Below, one piece after another: positions 21,491 through 32,800 of a DNA stretch of 64,000 nt. The DNA is taken from contig OZ024804.1 of NCBI GenBank assembly GCA_964017045.1, positions 28,977,445 to 29,041,444 of the forward strand. The letters are read 5' to 3'. Source of the DNA: Omphiscola glabra. Lineage: Eukaryota; Mollusca; Gastropoda; Lymnaeidae. The stretch's first letter is position 1, and every line of letters begins with the position of its first letter. The position numbers were made by a program, and so were the translations under genes. The notes under the pieces were generated by a model, which worked only from the letters and a program-made list of their open reading frames with translations, did no database searches and was not told where the DNA came from.

Positions 21491-24380
21491 CTATAATCAG
21501 ATATCATTTATAAGTGAAATTGTTGTAACAAATAAACAAAGAAAAGTGTTGGGATTTTAAATATGGACAAACTTTTTAAAAACTTAATCATCTTTAAACA
21601 GCAAGATTTGGAGGGTACATCAGTCATCATATTAGTTAACTTATTCAAGGCATACTCTATTAGAATATATTACTTTAAAGTGACGTTCCATTCATAAGTA
21701 GTTATACAATTTTTGTTTACATTAATAAAAAATTAAATAATCTATAGGCAAACTTGGTAGCTGGCTCACCTTCAAAAGCTATGCAGCACAGCATTTGAGA
21801 AAAATGAGGTCCAATGATTTTTAATTATTTGCTTACAAGAAACTGAAAACAGAACGATTTTAAAATGAGACAAATGGAAAGAAAAAAATAGCAACACAAT
21901 TATTCTAGAAATCTAGATTCATTTGTATGAAACAAAAAGTAACCATTCATACAGATACTAGAATTGACACCCAATAAAATCTAACTTCTTTTTTAATAGG
22001 TTATTTAAATTGTGACCAATTTATTTAAATTTACCTACAAAGATGTCTGGGTGAAATACTTCAAGAGGCTTTCCCATTAGTGAACTATTCAAACTTGTCC
22101 AAGTATAGCCTTTCAATCTGAGCTTTTTATGAAAGAATACTACTACTATTATTAATTATCTTGTTCATTCTAACAATTGTTTTTGCTTTCATGGAAAACA
22201 ATGTTTGAATACTATTGCACATAAGCTTCAAGCTAATGGAACATAGTATTAATCAGAAAACAGAAACAATTCATTGAGTTTTAATCAGGTGCAGTTTATT
22301 AACACCGGGTCTGGGTATTTTGAGAAATAGGCCTACAGACAGACCTCCACCCCATCTTCCAGCCTTTAAACAATAGGCCTACAGACAGTCCTATCACCCT
22401 AAGCTGAATCATTTGACACGCGTGACGCGTGCATGTGGTATATAAAAATATTAATCATTAATTAAAGAGAAGAGTAAAATTAAGAGAGAACTCATCTATA
22501 AAGATAAAGAATTGAGATAACATACTTGTTTAAAAAATTGCAACTCACAATTAAGAACTCAACAGTTATTCTTATTGCACAATTATTTGACAAAAGTCTA
22601 TCTACAAACTAATTTTAAATTTTAAGGAACAACCAAAATAATGTTCAAGACTGAAAAAAATATGTTTGATGATTGAAGAAAAACAAATTTCCATTTGTTT
22701 GGATCAATAAAAATATCTAATCTTATTATGCCATTATTACCATACATCCTATACGTAATCAAAATAACAGGCTAAACAACACTTCAACTATACTACTAAA
22801 AAGTAATAGTAGTAATAGATTCAGACATTCATATTGTTCATAACACTAATAATACTGAGTCAAGAGGAAGAATAGCTGGCAAGATTAAGAAATTACTAAG
22901 AAATATTTGAAGTATACTATTGACAATTTCAATTGAATTGACAACTGATTCTCCATTTCACACTTTAGCCTAAGTGCCTTAGTCGCACTTATCTTTTTGT
23001 TGTTACTTACACACTACACTACACTACATTCTCACAACATAATACTGATATCCATAGACACTGGAAACGGAAAGGTTAAAGAGTATACGAATATAAATCC
23101 GTATTACTATATAACTAATTTATTACTAATCGAGACTTTAATTTGAATCAACAAACAGTCCCCACACTCAAGAGTTTTCAGAGAAGTCTAACTCTAACGA
23201 TAATAATAATACGTTTAAATGAGTTAATTAAAACAGAAAGTAAATCAGTCAGTAAACAATGAATGATGATGAGTCACCAGAGAAAAGCTAACTATGCAAG
23301 CCGTTCGACTTCGTAAATCTGATCTGACGTCGGTAAATTATTGATTCAACATTGAAAAGCAAAAGAAACAGGATGGGGAAGAGGGGACGAGAAAGCTCAG
23401 AATGGATGGGGGCGGGGCATAAATTCGCGAAAACTATAGTTTGAATATCTTAGAAATGGCTGTTAGATCTGTTATCTGTGAAGCTTGCATCGCAGAATCA
23501 GAATAATATCAGTATCCGTCTGTCTCCGCTGGAAGTAAATAAAAGTAATATATATTCTTACTCATTACCTATAACTGAATAAATTACGGAGAAAGTAGCC
23601 CCAAGATTAGTTATAGTCAGCGAATCCTGAGACTATTGGAAATGTAGAACGTACCCTAAAAATTTACACTAATAGTTTCGTTTCGCTACATATTTTTACT
23701 TTCAGCTGACGGCTGACATGGCGGCTAATCACATGAAATTAATGGACGATTTCGATTCTCTGGAATATAGTTAAAATAAATGAAATTGATCGATTAGAAG
23801 TAGTTTGAATCGCAAGCTATTTCTATTTTATCTTGAACGCAAACCTTACCATCAGAGGCCTCATTAATTAATTAATTATAGTTCCAGTCTCATAATTCTT
23901 ATAAAATTAAAATATCAATAATTATGTTCGAATAACCAATGTGATATGCGTGTTACTTACCTTTATATTATAATCATTAAGCATTTATAAACACTGTAAG
24001 ACGATTTAATGTAAAAGGTTTTAAAAACTATATTTTAAAAATTATGTATTCTCTATGTAAGAAGCATTGCGAATTGCTTGTCTATATTTTCTAACAAAAG
24101 TATCGAGTATCGAATAAAATATATATAGATAAGCCAGTGACAGTAGTGGTCCACTAACTGCGAATACTGGTCACGTGGTATAAACAAAAATAACCTGCAA
24201 AATAATAATAACGAATGCTGATATATTATTTAAAAATAATTGCCCACTAAATGCGTCGGCTTTTTTTTCATTATTTATCCAATGTTTTAAAATATTAATA
24301 CATTAATGTGGTTTCATACTTTTCAAAAGCAATTGTGCGCATTTATGAAAGATTTCAGTCAGTTTGAGTTTGATAAATAG
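21491..24380. promoter_or_regulatory. 5' flank of TBC1D5, probable noncoding exon and promoter region
   Basis: No coding exon is seen. A noncoding first exon is needed because the first coding exon starts at an acceptor. Candidate minus-strand donors are AAAG/GTAAGT at about 23955-23964 and a GTAAGT at about 23005-23012. The stretch also holds two copies of an ATAGGCCTACAGACAG motif (22325-22390), an adjacent pair of ACGCGT sites (about 22420-22432) and a CCATTTGTTTGGATCAATAA motif at about 22691 shared with about 7608. Confidence 0.3.
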
Positions 24381-24719
24381 TTTGCAATCGGGCAGAGTAT
24401 AGGGCATGCCGCATAGGCATAGGCCCCATAGGGGGCCCATTCAGAATTTCAGAATGATCCAGAAATTACGTCTCGCTAAATTTGTCAATATTGTATCCTC
24501 ACCCTAACAAACATTTTCACAAATAATTAGTAACAGGAGTTAGACAACGTTGTCATAAATTTTGACAATCGGTCTCAAAACGTCGAGTCGCCTGAAGTGC
24601 TTGTGCTGGGTTAATAATGTAAATGCCAAGTATCTCTTATATAAATTACGCTACTGGTGTGACTCCTGGACTGCTTGCTTCCAAATCATTTCCTAATCAG
24701 CGTATTTGGTATTGAGAGT

Positions 24720-25690
24720 ATATAAAAATAATTATATTTGTTTGAAAGAAAGTATGGTTCAATAATGAGTTCAATAGCGCGTAAAATTATAATTCCCGAA
24801 TAACAACGCTAAATGATATATTTGTATACCGTATATAAGGCAACGGCAACTGCGTTTGGCGCGTAATATTTTCTTTTCGGAAAATGACATCGTCTCAATT
24901 TCATCATCATCATCAGGTCCCGTAGTCCTTCGACCGTTGGGGCGCCACAGATGACATGTACACTATTCTTCTCCATTCCTCTCGGTCTTCTGCCCTACGC
25001 ATAGCATCGCCTAGTTTTAATCCCGTCCATTCTATAATATTATCTTCCCATCTTTTTCTTTGTCTTCCGCTTCTTTTTCCTCTTCTTCTTCCTCCTCTAG
25101 TAGTGCCCTGCAAGATCTCTTTGGCGAGCCCTTGTTTTCTGGTCACGTGGCCATACCACCCAAGTTTGCGCTTTTTAACAGACGTCAGGAGATCATCATA
25201 TTGCCCAATTGCTTGACGAATCCTTTCTTTTATTTGCTCCTTGGTGATGTGGTCTCTATAGCAGATGCCAAGAATGCCTCTGTAACATCTCATCTGCATC
25301 GCCTTTATTTTCCTTTCAAGTTCTGCTGTTAATGTCCAGGACTCACATGCATATAAGAAAATGGAGAGGATTAATGAGCGCATCAGCCTGATTTTGGTGC
25401 TGGGGGCTATATTTTTGTCGTTCCATATTTTCTTGAGCCTCTTTTGTGCTGTCGTCTCAATTTAAGAATGGTGTAAAAATATTCGGTTTAAAAGTGGTTG
25501 GGAATATTTAAATAGTTCAAAGGCGTGAAATAAAATGTGTACAGATACGTATAATGGCGTAAGGGTTGTAACAAAAATTGGGATTCTTAAATGTGTGTTA
25601 CTCGAGTTCATGTTTTGTCAAGTAACTTTAGTAGATGGGAAGTTCACGCATTGCTGTCACTAATGTTTGGCGGGCTATAGGGCTAGTGCT
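24720..25690. repeat. Dispersed repeat, copy 2, interrupted by a LINE
   Basis: The left part (24763-24790, GAGTTCAATAGCGCG) and right part (GGGATTCTTAAATGTGTGTT, then GGAAGTTCACGCATTGC) match 20838-21020 in the same order. The LINE at 24902-25451 sits between them. Confidence 0.5.
24902..25451 (-). mobile_element. 5'-truncated LINE, reverse transcriptase C terminus
   Basis: A perfect 12-bp target duplication, TCGTCTCAATTT, is at 24890-24901 and 25452-25463. On the minus strand there is a 156-codon open frame with LYACESWTL, MQMRCYRGILGI, KLGWYGHVTRK and RQRKRWEDNI, the usual C-terminal segment of RTE/Jockey-like LINEs, ending DREEWRRIVYMSSVAPQ. The tail is a TGATGATGATGATGA run. The open frame and exact duplication mean a fairly recent insertion. 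Confidence 0.9.
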
Positions 25691-25859
25691 TATTATTTGA
25701 ATACTAGCCCACACTTGTTTTTTAATTTTAAATTGTATCGTATCTAAAGGTAGATTATAACTATCTACCTACATGTAATTTTTTAGGAGTCCTGAGATTT
25801 CGAATGCCTAGGGACCCCATGTGTATAACTCCTGCACTGGTACCACTTAGAGAAGGGAA

Positions 25860-25945
25860 TCGAACCCTCTTTTAGAAGTTCGGTTCGATTGTCAGCTGGG
25901 TTCGGTTGGCAGCTGGGTTCGGTCGTCAGCAGGGTTCAAGTTCGG
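25860..25945. repeat. Short tandem repeat, GGGTTCGGT(C/T)GTCAGC type
   Basis: Three imperfect copies of about 20 bp, each with CAGC(T/A)GGGTTC. It follows the LINE-interrupted repeat. Confidence 0.6.
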
Positions 25946-26085
25946 TTTGATGCCCATATCTAGAAGAACCACTGGTGCTTAACTGCTGAGAGGCCCGGTC
26001 CACAAAATCAAACATCTAGAAAGGGGTTAAGAGAGATCCAGAATTTGGCCATCCAAATATTAAGTACGCACTGCAAAGGGGTGTA

Positions 26086-26312
26086 CAGAGGCGTAGCTAG
26101 AGTGTTTGGCGCCCGGGGACAAGATTCGCGCCCGGGGACAAGATTCGCGCCCGGGGACAAGATTCATTTTAAAGCGCCCTCTTTTCCTTTTTTTAACTCT
26201 CAAACCCATTATTTTCATCAATAAAATAATACCAAAGCACATTTTGGCGCCCCTAACTAGCTGGCGCCCGGGTACATCTGTACCCCCTGCCCACCCCTAT
26301 GCTACCCCTCTG
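26086..26312. mobile_element. hAT-type miniature element, 227 bp
   Basis: Perfect 8-bp duplications GGGGTGTA at 26078-26085 and 26313-26320. The ends are CAGAGGCGTAGCTAG and the reverse complement CAGAGGGGTAGC. Inside, GCGCCCGGGGACAAGATTC is repeated in tandem three times (26108-26165). No coding capacity. Confidence 0.88.
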
Positions 26313-26449
26313 GGGGTGTATGGGATATTTAGGAGAGTTATAGGGAAAGGGAGGGATCTCAGCAGAATGTGTACGTAGTATAGGCCCCTACGTACATTTA
26401 TGCATATACCTAGCAATAATTATACAATTCTGACAGTCCATAATATCAT

Positions 26450-27480
26450 ATTAATTTATCTAATATAACCAACTGTCGCCCAAATATCTGTGAAATCCGT
26501 GATTTTTAATTAAAGTAAAAGGCTATAAATTATAAACGTTTCGTGGTCCTACAGTTGCTGTGTGTTTTTACAAACGTACTCGCTGTTGTAGATATAACAA
26601 CAGTAATATTTAGCCTATAGACAACTGTATTCTACTGCATGGTTCCGTGCGGGGGACGCAATTTGTGACATACTTTTTTTTAAATTTCACTGAACCAAAG
26701 CTTGTTAATTTAAAAAGATACTTTGATACATCCGCGGTCTTTGTTATGTGAGAAAAATATAATTTTTAAACCGTTTACGATCACTTTGTTTTATTGCGGG
26801 TGCGTCAAAGTGTTTATAAATAAAATAAAACAGGTGGTTTCTGTGGGGTTGAAGGGAACTTCTTTCTACGAGGAAAGTAGGGGGAGGGAGGTGTCCTAAA
26901 TTGTAGGAAAGCAAGAATGGGATGAGAAGCATGAATAAATATGAAATTTTGCGAACGTAATATATGGATGACCCCAATATGAGCGCATGATGCAAACAAA
27001 GCCTACAAATCAAATGGGGGTTGATCATTTAATCCAAAGATGTAAGTCATATCAGGTCACCGACTCGGCACTTTCTTCAACTATAAAATATGTCTTATGT
27101 CACGAATAGATTCGAGTGACTACGTTGTATAGGGTATTTGAAACACATTGTACACAAAAACTTAATGAATGCAAGGTTTTTTAAAGTTATTAAGTATGAA
27201 CGTTTATTCTTCTACAATTATTTCAATTAATTCTAAAACAATATCTCATTAGTAATGTGGGTTAGTTCCGCTAACAAGCCTAGCCAAAGAACCACATATA
27301 CTAGCCGGCCTCTGACAACAATACTAACACACGCAACATTGATACGTTCGGTGACCAACTCGCCCGCTTGCCCCTGCTTTACTGACCACCTGCCACAGAG
27401 CTATAATGTCTATGCCACCTGTACACTACTACTACGGGTTACCCATTTAGTTAGTATCCCCTCCCTTTATGATATTCCTA
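26450..27480. repeat. Dispersed repeat related to the interior of the element at 51037
   Basis: Blocks such as AACCAACTGTCGCCCAAATA, ACGTTTCG, TGTGTTTT and TCGGTGACCAACT appear in the same order at 51500-51700 (AGCCAATTGTCACCTAAATA and on). This is an older and longer copy. No open frame is convincing. Confidence 0.45.
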
Positions 27481-27671
27481 CGCTTATACTATATAGTCCG
27501 ATACAAGTTCAATTTCAAGCACACTAACTCAAAATTCTCATTGATAACAAATGGACCCTTCAACAAAACAGATTCTCAGGGATTCTAATATTTTGAAAGC
27601 ATACCTTAAAAAGACTAATTAGAAGTAAAAAGGGAAACAACTGGAAAAACACGATCTTCATTTTTTATAAA

Positions 27672-28340
27672 CTACTAGCCGATATACCCGGCGTCGCCCG
27701 GGATTGCATTAGGACACCGATCCGGGTGGCCTACAGATCCCGTTAGAATACTGTACTCTGTGGGATCCCGTTAGATCTAGGGACCCTCCTTTCAATGTTA
27801 TCCCAATTCCCGATATGATCCCTATTTGATAAAGTCATCGAACTTTCTGGAAAATTCTAGATTGATTATTATTAGGTTTAAATCCACCGATGTTTCAGTA
27901 CGGACAGTGAAGTTCATTGCTACCACCCTAGGCCTATATCCATCAATTCACATAGAACCTATAGTGTTGTCTAAGCCTACTAATATTTATAAAGCATATA
28001 TAAGGAAAAATTATATGGGGCCCCCGGCCACAGAGGAATGGATATTATGAGTTCGATACCCTTAAGTATTTGAATATGGATAATCAAGTGTATGTGAACT
28101 AAGTTTGGTCAAGATCCATCCATTAATGTAGGAGTATTAAGTCTATTGATATTTATATAGTTCATATAAGAAAAAAAACCAGGCCCCACACGAAATGTTA
28201 TTAAAAGTTCTCAACCCCTTAAGAGTTCCTTCTGGATAATGATGGATGCATGTGCCAAGTTTGGTCACGATACATCAATCCATGTAAAAGCCTTTGTGGT
28301 ACAAACAAACAGACACATTTTCACTTTTATATATATGACA
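27672..28340. repeat. Retroelement-derived repeat with internal duplications
   Basis: Begins ACTACTAGCCGATATACCCG and GCGTCGCCCGGG and ends in CAAACAAACAGACACATTTT with a TATATATATG tail, as many invertebrate LINE/SINE 3' regions do. Inside, an AAGTTTGGTCA(A/C)GAT(C/A)CATC block and an ATATAAGRAAAAA block recur about every 150 bp. Confidence 0.5.
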
Positions 28341-28634
28341 TGATATGATTAAACATAGATAGTAGGCACATAAAGGCCTCAAGAGTTGCTTTCACTTTCA
28401 TGTTTATCTCGCCGATGTCGATTATTAATTATTTAAACCAATTTACATTAAATGTTTACTAAACTCAACGGTTTCTCCAGAAAAATTACATATTTTAATT
28501 CACCTGCAATGCATATTCCTTAATCAAATTTTACAACAAGTACAGTAAGTAGGTACAAGAGACAAAGAATTGGCAAATGTGTAGGCCTACGTCATAAAGT
28601 ACCCATCATTTAGATATTCAGAAGAGATAGCCCA

Positions 28635-28868
28635 CTAAATGACTGCTAGTCTTACTCTTGTCTTGTTCCACCCTTTTGTCATGTGAAGAGCGGGTCGTCC
28701 GCCCGGGATTGAGTCTATTGCCTCAGGCCTTCCAACCCCCAGTTCCTGATACCTTCGCTGTGTTGCCCTTGCAACCAGTGAAATATCCTCTTCAATATCG
28801 CGCACAAAAATATAGCGAATCCCATCTACATACATGGGCGGGAGCCAGAATGATGAAACATTGATCAT
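28635..28868 (-). other. Open stretch of unknown origin
   Basis: A 77-codon minus-strand frame with a GC content above its surroundings (DIEEDISLVARATQRRYQEL). I do not recognise it. It has no good splice sites that tie it to TBC1D5 or SLC35B1, and may be a fragment of a mobile element ORF. Confidence 0.2.
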
Positions 28869-29497
28869 GGGCCCTTAATTAAAATATAGAAGAAGAATAG
28901 CGTACTAAAAAAACAGCAGCCTATAATCTGATCTACATTTGGTATGTTTTTATATTTTAGTTGTCTTTGTGTGAGGGGGGAGGTAATATAGGTAGGTCTA
29001 CAACTACAACAACTCATAGGCCCTAATAATTTTTATCAAACTAATTACTTTTTCGTGTGAAGATATATTTATTTATCAGAAATAAGTCACATTGCTGTTT
29101 ACTTTTTTTTATTCGTTACATTTTATATTATCAATCATCACTCCACTGTACTCATTTTTATTATCGTGTCGTACTAGTGTTGTCGTAACTTAATAATAAT
29201 TTTAGTAGTTTAGTAAGTGTAAGTCACGGTAAGTGTACGTGAACAGTGTAAGTTGTAGTTATGCCCTACTTCGGTTTCCTTAGTTGATCTAAGTAGGCCC
29301 TACTTTACTTTATTGTGATGTTAGCAGTTAGCATGTGTATTTTCATTCGCCCCGCCCAAACTTGTCAAGGCCGTAAAATTGAACGTGATTATAATTATAA
29401 GATATCAAGACTGTAAAATAAATACAAGATATGTATTAGTATAGGAGCCGTTGATGATTTGTTTATATATTAGGCCACACCCACTCCATATTTTTGT

Positions 29498-29548
29498 CCA
29501 ATCATGCAACGCCAAGACAAAATAGCGCGGATATTTCATGCCGGAAGT
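29498..29548 (+). promoter_or_regulatory. SLC35B1 proximal promoter motifs
   Basis: A CCAAT box at 29498-29502 and an ETS-type CCGGAAGT at 29541-29548 lie about 95-145 bp before the ATG. There is no clear TATA box. This is typical of housekeeping genes. The start site is inferred to lie between the ETS motif and the ATG. Confidence 0.4.
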
Positions 29549-29641
29549 CAACGCAGGGACTCATAGACTTGCGACACGTTACGCTACTCTGTTATTTTGT
29601 TATCTTGTCTGTGTCAAGAGTATTGGCCTCACGGGCCCCTT

Positions 29642-29832
29642 ATGTCTGACGTTGAAGCTCATCAGCTAGCACCCAGTGCAAAGGCGCAAGAAGAAGTCGT
29701 AAAAGACCACATTCAAGAAACCTCTAGTTCCCCTTCAATAATGGGAGGAGAACCAAGCACGAAAAAGCTTTTGATCTGTTCGGGAGGAATTTTCTTCTGC
29801 TATTTCTACTATGGAATTCTGCAAGAAAAAAT
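29642..29832 (+). CDS. SLC35B1: SLC35B1 exon 1
   Basis: Starts at the ATG of [16 protein letters not shown]. There is no upstream in-frame ATG; the frame is open back to a TAG at 29564. It ends in the first membrane segment, [19 protein letters not shown], with a split Ile codon (AT/C). The donor is GTAAGT. Met34 (MGGEPSTKK) is an alternative start that would match the usual family N terminus. Confidence 0.92.
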
Positions 29833-32800
29833 GTAAGTGAACTGTACTTTTAATAATAGTTTGAGTAATTTGCATAATTCAATACAAGAAGAAAAATAAC
29901 AACATAAGATGGTAAGAGTTGTAGCCCTTAACCGTAACATATTGCATTTAATTATTAAAATATCTAAATATATAATCTGGCTAGTGGCTATTTATGTTAA
30001 TTGTTATGTGGAGAAACTTTTTTTTTAAACTTAAAATTTTTATAATTGCCTAGTCTAGGCCTATATTATAGTAGGCCTGCATATAGCCTATACTATTAAT
30101 TATTACTATTATTAACATCTACTAGTCCTATGTCGAGAGCTGCTCATCATGTTCATATTGTGAAATATTGTCATAGTCATATTATATTCATAATGATAAT
30201 CATAGTAGATTGCAACTTGACGAGTTACTTATTTAAACTTATTAAATAAATTAAAGTTATTTATAAATAAGTATCAGCTGGTTTTTAAATATTTAAATTA
30301 TTTTTTAGGGCTGGGACTGGGGGTGATGCCGTGGGTTGTCCCAGTTGTGTTTATTATTATAAAAAATAAAATATTCTGGCTTGTGATGCACCTGTGACTA
30401 GTGTGTGTTGCGGCCATAAAAAAATTTAGAACCCCTCTAATACTAATTACTAATAGGCTATAAAATATAAGTATAAAACATTCTCAGTCAACACAATAAA
30501 CAACAAATTTTTACATAACATCAAAATGTTTTATTTTTGATAATATTATTTGAAGGTATGTTGTTATGAAAAACATGAACAGAAAAATAGGAAAAATAAT
30601 TATTTGTAAAGGAAAAATAATAGCATGTTACAAAATGTTTATTGTATTTTAATGAATTATATGCTTGAGTTAAATTTTAATTTATAAAAGGTATGTAGAT
30701 GTCTTCTTTTTTTTTTTTGACAATTAAGTTGAATGCATAAGGTTTTAAATAAAAACTACTCTTATCACCAAAAAGACTAATAGGAGCATACCAGCAATAA
30801 GGTATGTGATTAAATTTTAAAAGATAATGGGGATGTTCTGCCTGTCATTTTGTATTTAGACTGCTCTTCAAACTGCTTGGTCTTGTTGATAAATCCACAA
30901 TCTCTCTTTTATATACTTTGTCTTTGTCCCAACATGCCTCCTTGTTAATGGAATGAGTTCTTTAATAGAAAAATAAAATTTTCTTTTGTGTCTGAATGAA
31001 ACCTAGAAATAACATCGAATCATATCCTGAATCTACACCATTTCTTATTGCTTTTAAAAATATTATTCAAGTTTTTTGTTCAGTAAAATTAATTTCTTTT
31101 ACTTTATTTTATGAGAAATATTAAATATTTGATGTCCATGATGTAGGCTAGGCCTAATTTTAGTAATAATATTCTCATAGACTTATAATATGAGTAATGT
31201 CACTATAATGACAGAATTATTATTATTAATATTATCAAACTATTATTGTGTCTATAAAGAAGAACTGATAAAATGTGTAGGCACACACTCACAAAATTAT
31301 TAGCGTCAACTGATTCTATGACAACTGGTATACCAGTACTTATTGTTATATAAATATTTATGTTAATCAAGGGACAAAACTAGTCCAAAATTCACCCAAC
31401 TACACAAAGTAAAATTAATAAAACTCTTTAATTTATTTGTGTTGTATTAATTTCTAATAATATTATAAAACTGTTTCTCATTCATTAACCGATAAGTGTT
31501 CCACAGATTTTTAAAGATGAACAATAATAAAAAATTATTTTTATAACTTTATAATTATATTAAATTGATAACGAGAGCCATTTCGGACAACCCAAGTTTT
31601 TTTTGTGAAGGATGATAACTGGTGACAACTGACAATTTCATTGAAATTGTAAATTTCGTAACTTTTTTAGATTGGTATTATTTACGAAACAAAGTTATTC
31701 CTCTTTGGGAATTTATCAAGCAGAATTACGGTAAACCACTATGTCTTACCACTTTACAGTAAAGGTAATAAGCTATTTAAGTTCATGCCGATACAAAAGA
31801 ATAAATTCTTGACAGTCTCAAGATACAACATAAGGCAAATATGATATCGCCGTGTTTGGAAAACTATGCGCTCTACGTCACTGATAACAAAACAATTTAT
31901 TATTAGAAAACTAACGCAAAACAACAAAGTCCTTCCCGAGCTGAATGTAAAATAGCCACAACCGATTATTTTTTGGTATGCACAGAAAATTCAATTTTCA
32001 TGCCATACAAAATATTAGTATTTATAGGCTACGGCTACATCCAACTCATTATTATAATTATTAAATGAATGATGATGAAAATACATATCCATAATCATAA
32101 CTCCTATTTTGTTTACGCTGAAGAAATATTGTATTTATAGTTAATATTTTTATTTAATAAATAGTTTTTATTATTAAAAGTAGGTATAATTTCAGTAACT
32201 ATTTGGGATGAGAAACTTCTTCAGTATCTTGCATATGTTGACATAGCAATGTTAAGGAAACGTAGTAAAGACATATCGAAATTCTTTATTGAATTAGAAG
32301 ATGCATCTCTAAAAGCAGGGCTGGAGGTTAACAACCAAAAAAAAAAAAAAATCTATGACTATGTTAAAACAGGTGAAACCATTAAAACTAGAAACCACAC
32401 TTTTGAAAAAGGAAATCAATTCAAATACCTAGGACTAGGATTTTTATTGAATGAAAGAAATGAATTACTAACAGAAATAAAAGAAAGAATATCGGTCAAA
32501 AACAGGGCATATCGGTGGTAGTAAAAGGCCTAACAAAAACGGCAGAAAACTTTTAAAGAATAGGAGAGAAAAGTTCACCAGAAAATGGACATAAAAAAGG
32601 ATGAATATAAAAAGGGCCAGGCTATGCTGGGTGGACACTTAGAAAAAAGGACAAAGGAGTGAAGAGAGTGCACCACCAAAACCCCAGAGGAAAACGACCC
32701 AGAGAGCAGACCCAGGCCTAGATGGATGGATGATGTGGAAAAAGATCTACAACAGTTGGGAATCCAAGCATAGTAAAGAAAAGCATTTGTTAGGTCTGAG

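Noticed and set aside
24956..25332. Plus-strand open frames opposite the LINE
   Set aside because: They are the antisense of the reverse transcriptase frame.
29597..29641. Upstream extension of SLC35B1 from a TTG codon at 29597
   Set aside because: No ATG in that frame before 29642; non-ATG starts are rare, and the family gives no support for a longer N terminus.
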